Source: Gordonia soli NBRC 108243 (GTDB taxonomy: Bacteria > Actinomycetota > Actinomycetes > Mycobacteriales > Mycobacteriaceae). From it: 64,000 nt of DNA. Positions 63,035 through 64,000 of the stretch are shown in pieces. Position 1 is the first letter of the stretch. Each line of letters starts with the position of its first letter. The position numbers and the translations under genes were made by a program. Location: assembly GCF_000334455.1 (NCBI RefSeq), contig NZ_BANX01000008.1:62001-126000 (forward strand), written 5' to 3'. Under the pieces are notes generated by a model. That model had not been told where the DNA came from, did no database searches, and saw only the letters and a list, made by a program, of their open reading frames with translations.

Positions 63035-63167
63035 AGCGTCAGAGTACGGAGACGCAGCCGTCGAGGTGGTCGGTTCTCGAGAGGTGTCGGGCGGATCGGT
63101 CGGGGTGGGGCGCCGGTGGGTGCGGTCGGGTGCGGTGGTCGGGGTCGCTGGACGATGTGCGGTCGAC

Positions 63168-63248
63168 GGTGACGAAAATCTGCCGTCGAGCGGGTGGGCG
63201 CGTGGATATTGCACGCGACGGTCGGCTGGAGGGCAGATTGTGGCGAGG
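63168..63248. repeat. 80-bp dispersed element, copy A1
   Basis: Begins GGTGACGAAAATCTGCCGTC and ends GGAGGGCAGATTGTGG. Inner ends AATCTGCC and GGCAGATT are inverted repeats, so the element can fold on itself. Copy A2 lies at 63405-63486. Confidence 0.8.
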
Positions 63249-63404
63249 GTCCTGCCGGCCGAGCCGAGAGCGCAGGAGGCCGGGGGTGCGATCCGAAAAC
63301 CACCCGGCCACCACCGAAATCCACCCGTCAGCGAGAACCCACGACCGTATTGGCATCCGCTACCGCACGTCAGGCTGATCTCGGGCGGCCCGGGGCAGAT
63401 CTCG

Positions 63405-63486
63405 GGTGACCAAAACCTGCCGTCCACCGCGCGGCCGCGTGGATATCGCACACGACGGTCAGCTAGAGGGCAGATTGTGGTCGGGG
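63405..63486. repeat. 80-bp dispersed element, copy A2
   Basis: About four fifths of its bases match copy A1 in the same orientation, with GCGTGGATAT and GAGGGCAGATTGTGG fully kept and the segment after CTGCCGTC the most changed. Confidence 0.8.
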
Positions 63487-63570
63487 GCCGGACCGGGTCG
63501 GGGGCCAGGTCGGGCGGGGCCGGGCGTGGGCCCGAGAGCGCCCGACACCAGAGACCTCACAAACAGGAAA

Positions 63571-63603
63571 CGGGCCGTCACGGATGTTCTCCGCGACGGC
63601 CCG
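63571..63603. terminator. Hairpin, possible terminator
   Basis: CGGGCCGTC at 63571-63579 pairs perfectly with 63595-63603, preceded by AAACAGGAAA. It may end transcription arriving from the right-edge gene. Confidence 0.5.
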
Positions 63604-63624
63604 TCCGGGTTCCTTCAACGATCC

Positions 63625-63697
63625 CCGCCGTTGCGCCTCTCGGCAGCAGGCCGCTCGCAGCGGCGAAAGGGGTGGGGCCCGGGGCATCGGACCGGAA
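63625..63697. repeat. 72-bp dispersed element, copy B1
   Basis: Starts CCGCCGTTGCGCCTCTCGGC, contains the small hairpin GCCGCT-CGC-AGCGGC and ends GGGGCATCGGACCGGAA. Copy B2 follows at 63718. Confidence 0.85.
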
Positions 63698-63717
63698 ATC
63701 GCTGTCGGCGACGTCTT

Positions 63718-63789
63718 CCGCCGTTGCGCCTCTCGGCAACTGGCCGCTCGAAGCGGCGAAAGGGTGGGACCCGGGGCATCGGATCGGAA
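63718..63789. repeat. 72-bp dispersed element, copy B2
   Basis: Same orientation as B1 with only a few substitutions and one missing G; the hairpin is GCCGCT-CGA-AGCGGC. Confidence 0.85.
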
Positions 63790-63874
63790 GCCGTCGGTGT
63801 GGTCAACGGACCGACCCCGCGATCTATTCCGCCCCGCCTGGTCGACCCCGCCTAGTCGACCCCGCCGAACAGTG

Positions 63875-64000
63875 TCACCCGCGACGACCGAGTGACTCGT
63901 CGATCGCCAGGAGTTGATCGGAGCGTACATCGCGCAACACCGCGAGGGTCGCGGTCATCGCGAGGTCGCAGGCCGCGTCGATGTCGGCGCCGTCGACGAT
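63875..64000 (-). CDS. Unidentified protein, C-terminal 41 residues only
   Basis: A minus-strand frame enters from the right edge and stops at TGA 63875-63877, ending MTATLAVLRDVRSDQLL then AIDESLGRRG. It is a helical, charged C-terminus with no recognisable motif. Coding is suggested by the composition and by the end of repeat DNA just before it. Confidence 0.5.
   Translation of the reverse strand: MVDGADIDAACDLAMTATLAVLRDVRSDQLLAIDESLGRRG

Noticed and set aside
63035..63451. N-terminal extension of the DHA2 transporter
   Set aside because: The extension only translates the 80-bp repeats and is not protein-like; the hydrophobic core begins right after GTG 63034.
63463..63930. Protein with repeated SPLRAA.CREAQRR segments
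   Set aside because: It is translation of the 72-bp duplicated elements; no ribosome site or conserved fold.

Overview
The window is high-GC DNA from an actinobacterium of the order Mycobacteriales, most likely Gordonia or a close relative (inference). Three things point there. A giant Fe-S reductase is followed by an alanine/aspartate-type aminotransferase, the order of Rv0338c-Rv0337c. dcd lies beside a UDP-glucose dehydrogenase, as in Rv0321-Rv0322. There is also an EphD-type hydrolase/dehydrogenase fusion, a WS/DGAT acyltransferase and a 13E12-type HNH gene behind an actinobacterial SOS box. GTG starts and 4-bp ATGA/GTGA overlaps are common.

Layout. 1-8.3 kb: partial SDR, StyA-like flavoprotein, two membrane acyltransferases, a SanA/YdcF protein and a WS/DGAT. 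8.5-13.9 kb: Fe-S reductase with a repeat-rich tail, hairpin terminator, aminotransferase. 14.2-22.9 kb: a surface polysaccharide locus (priming sugar-phosphate transferase, flippase, three overlapping glycosyltransferase genes, and a convergent Alg14/Alg13-like gene). 23.2-27.1 kb: a three-gene unit of EphD-like epoxide hydrolase/SDR, a protein with a diiron-type E/ExxH pattern, and a [2Fe-2S] reductase. 27.0-30.2 kb: drug exporter with divergent TetR gene and paired operators, then MerR. 30.4-36.5 kb: repeat-rich membrane protein, UDP-glucose dehydrogenase, dCTP deaminase, exported protein. 36.6-41 kb: SOS-controlled HNH gene, a TetR/glycosyltransferase pair, and an SLC13 pseudogene cut off beside it. 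41-45.4 kb: GH15 enzyme, methyltransferase, amino-acid permease.

45.5-48.9 kb: a compact genomic island inside a tRNA-Gly(CCC) gene. It is bounded by a 40-bp direct repeat of the tRNA 3' half and carries an EcoRV-like restriction endonuclease, a C5-cytosine methyltransferase and, translationally coupled to it, a Shedu-type (DUF4263) nuclease. A scrap of tyrosine-recombinase C-terminus lies just inside the right attachment site. This is the strongest candidate for a little-described defence unit.

49-55.9 kb: small protein, MFS transporter, then a MarR-led operon in which three successive proteins (a stand-alone three-repeat protein, a YceI fusion and a DHA2 transporter fusion) all carry carboxypeptidase-regulatory-like beta-sandwich repeats. 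56-63 kb: a diverged serpin-like protein, lipoprotein, phosphoribosyltransferase, LLM flavoenzyme, UGT-type glycosyltransferase and DHA2 transporter. 63-63.9 kb is non-coding and holds two families of 70-80 bp duplicated elements; a partial gene runs off the right edge.

All family assignments come from reading motifs; no database search was run.
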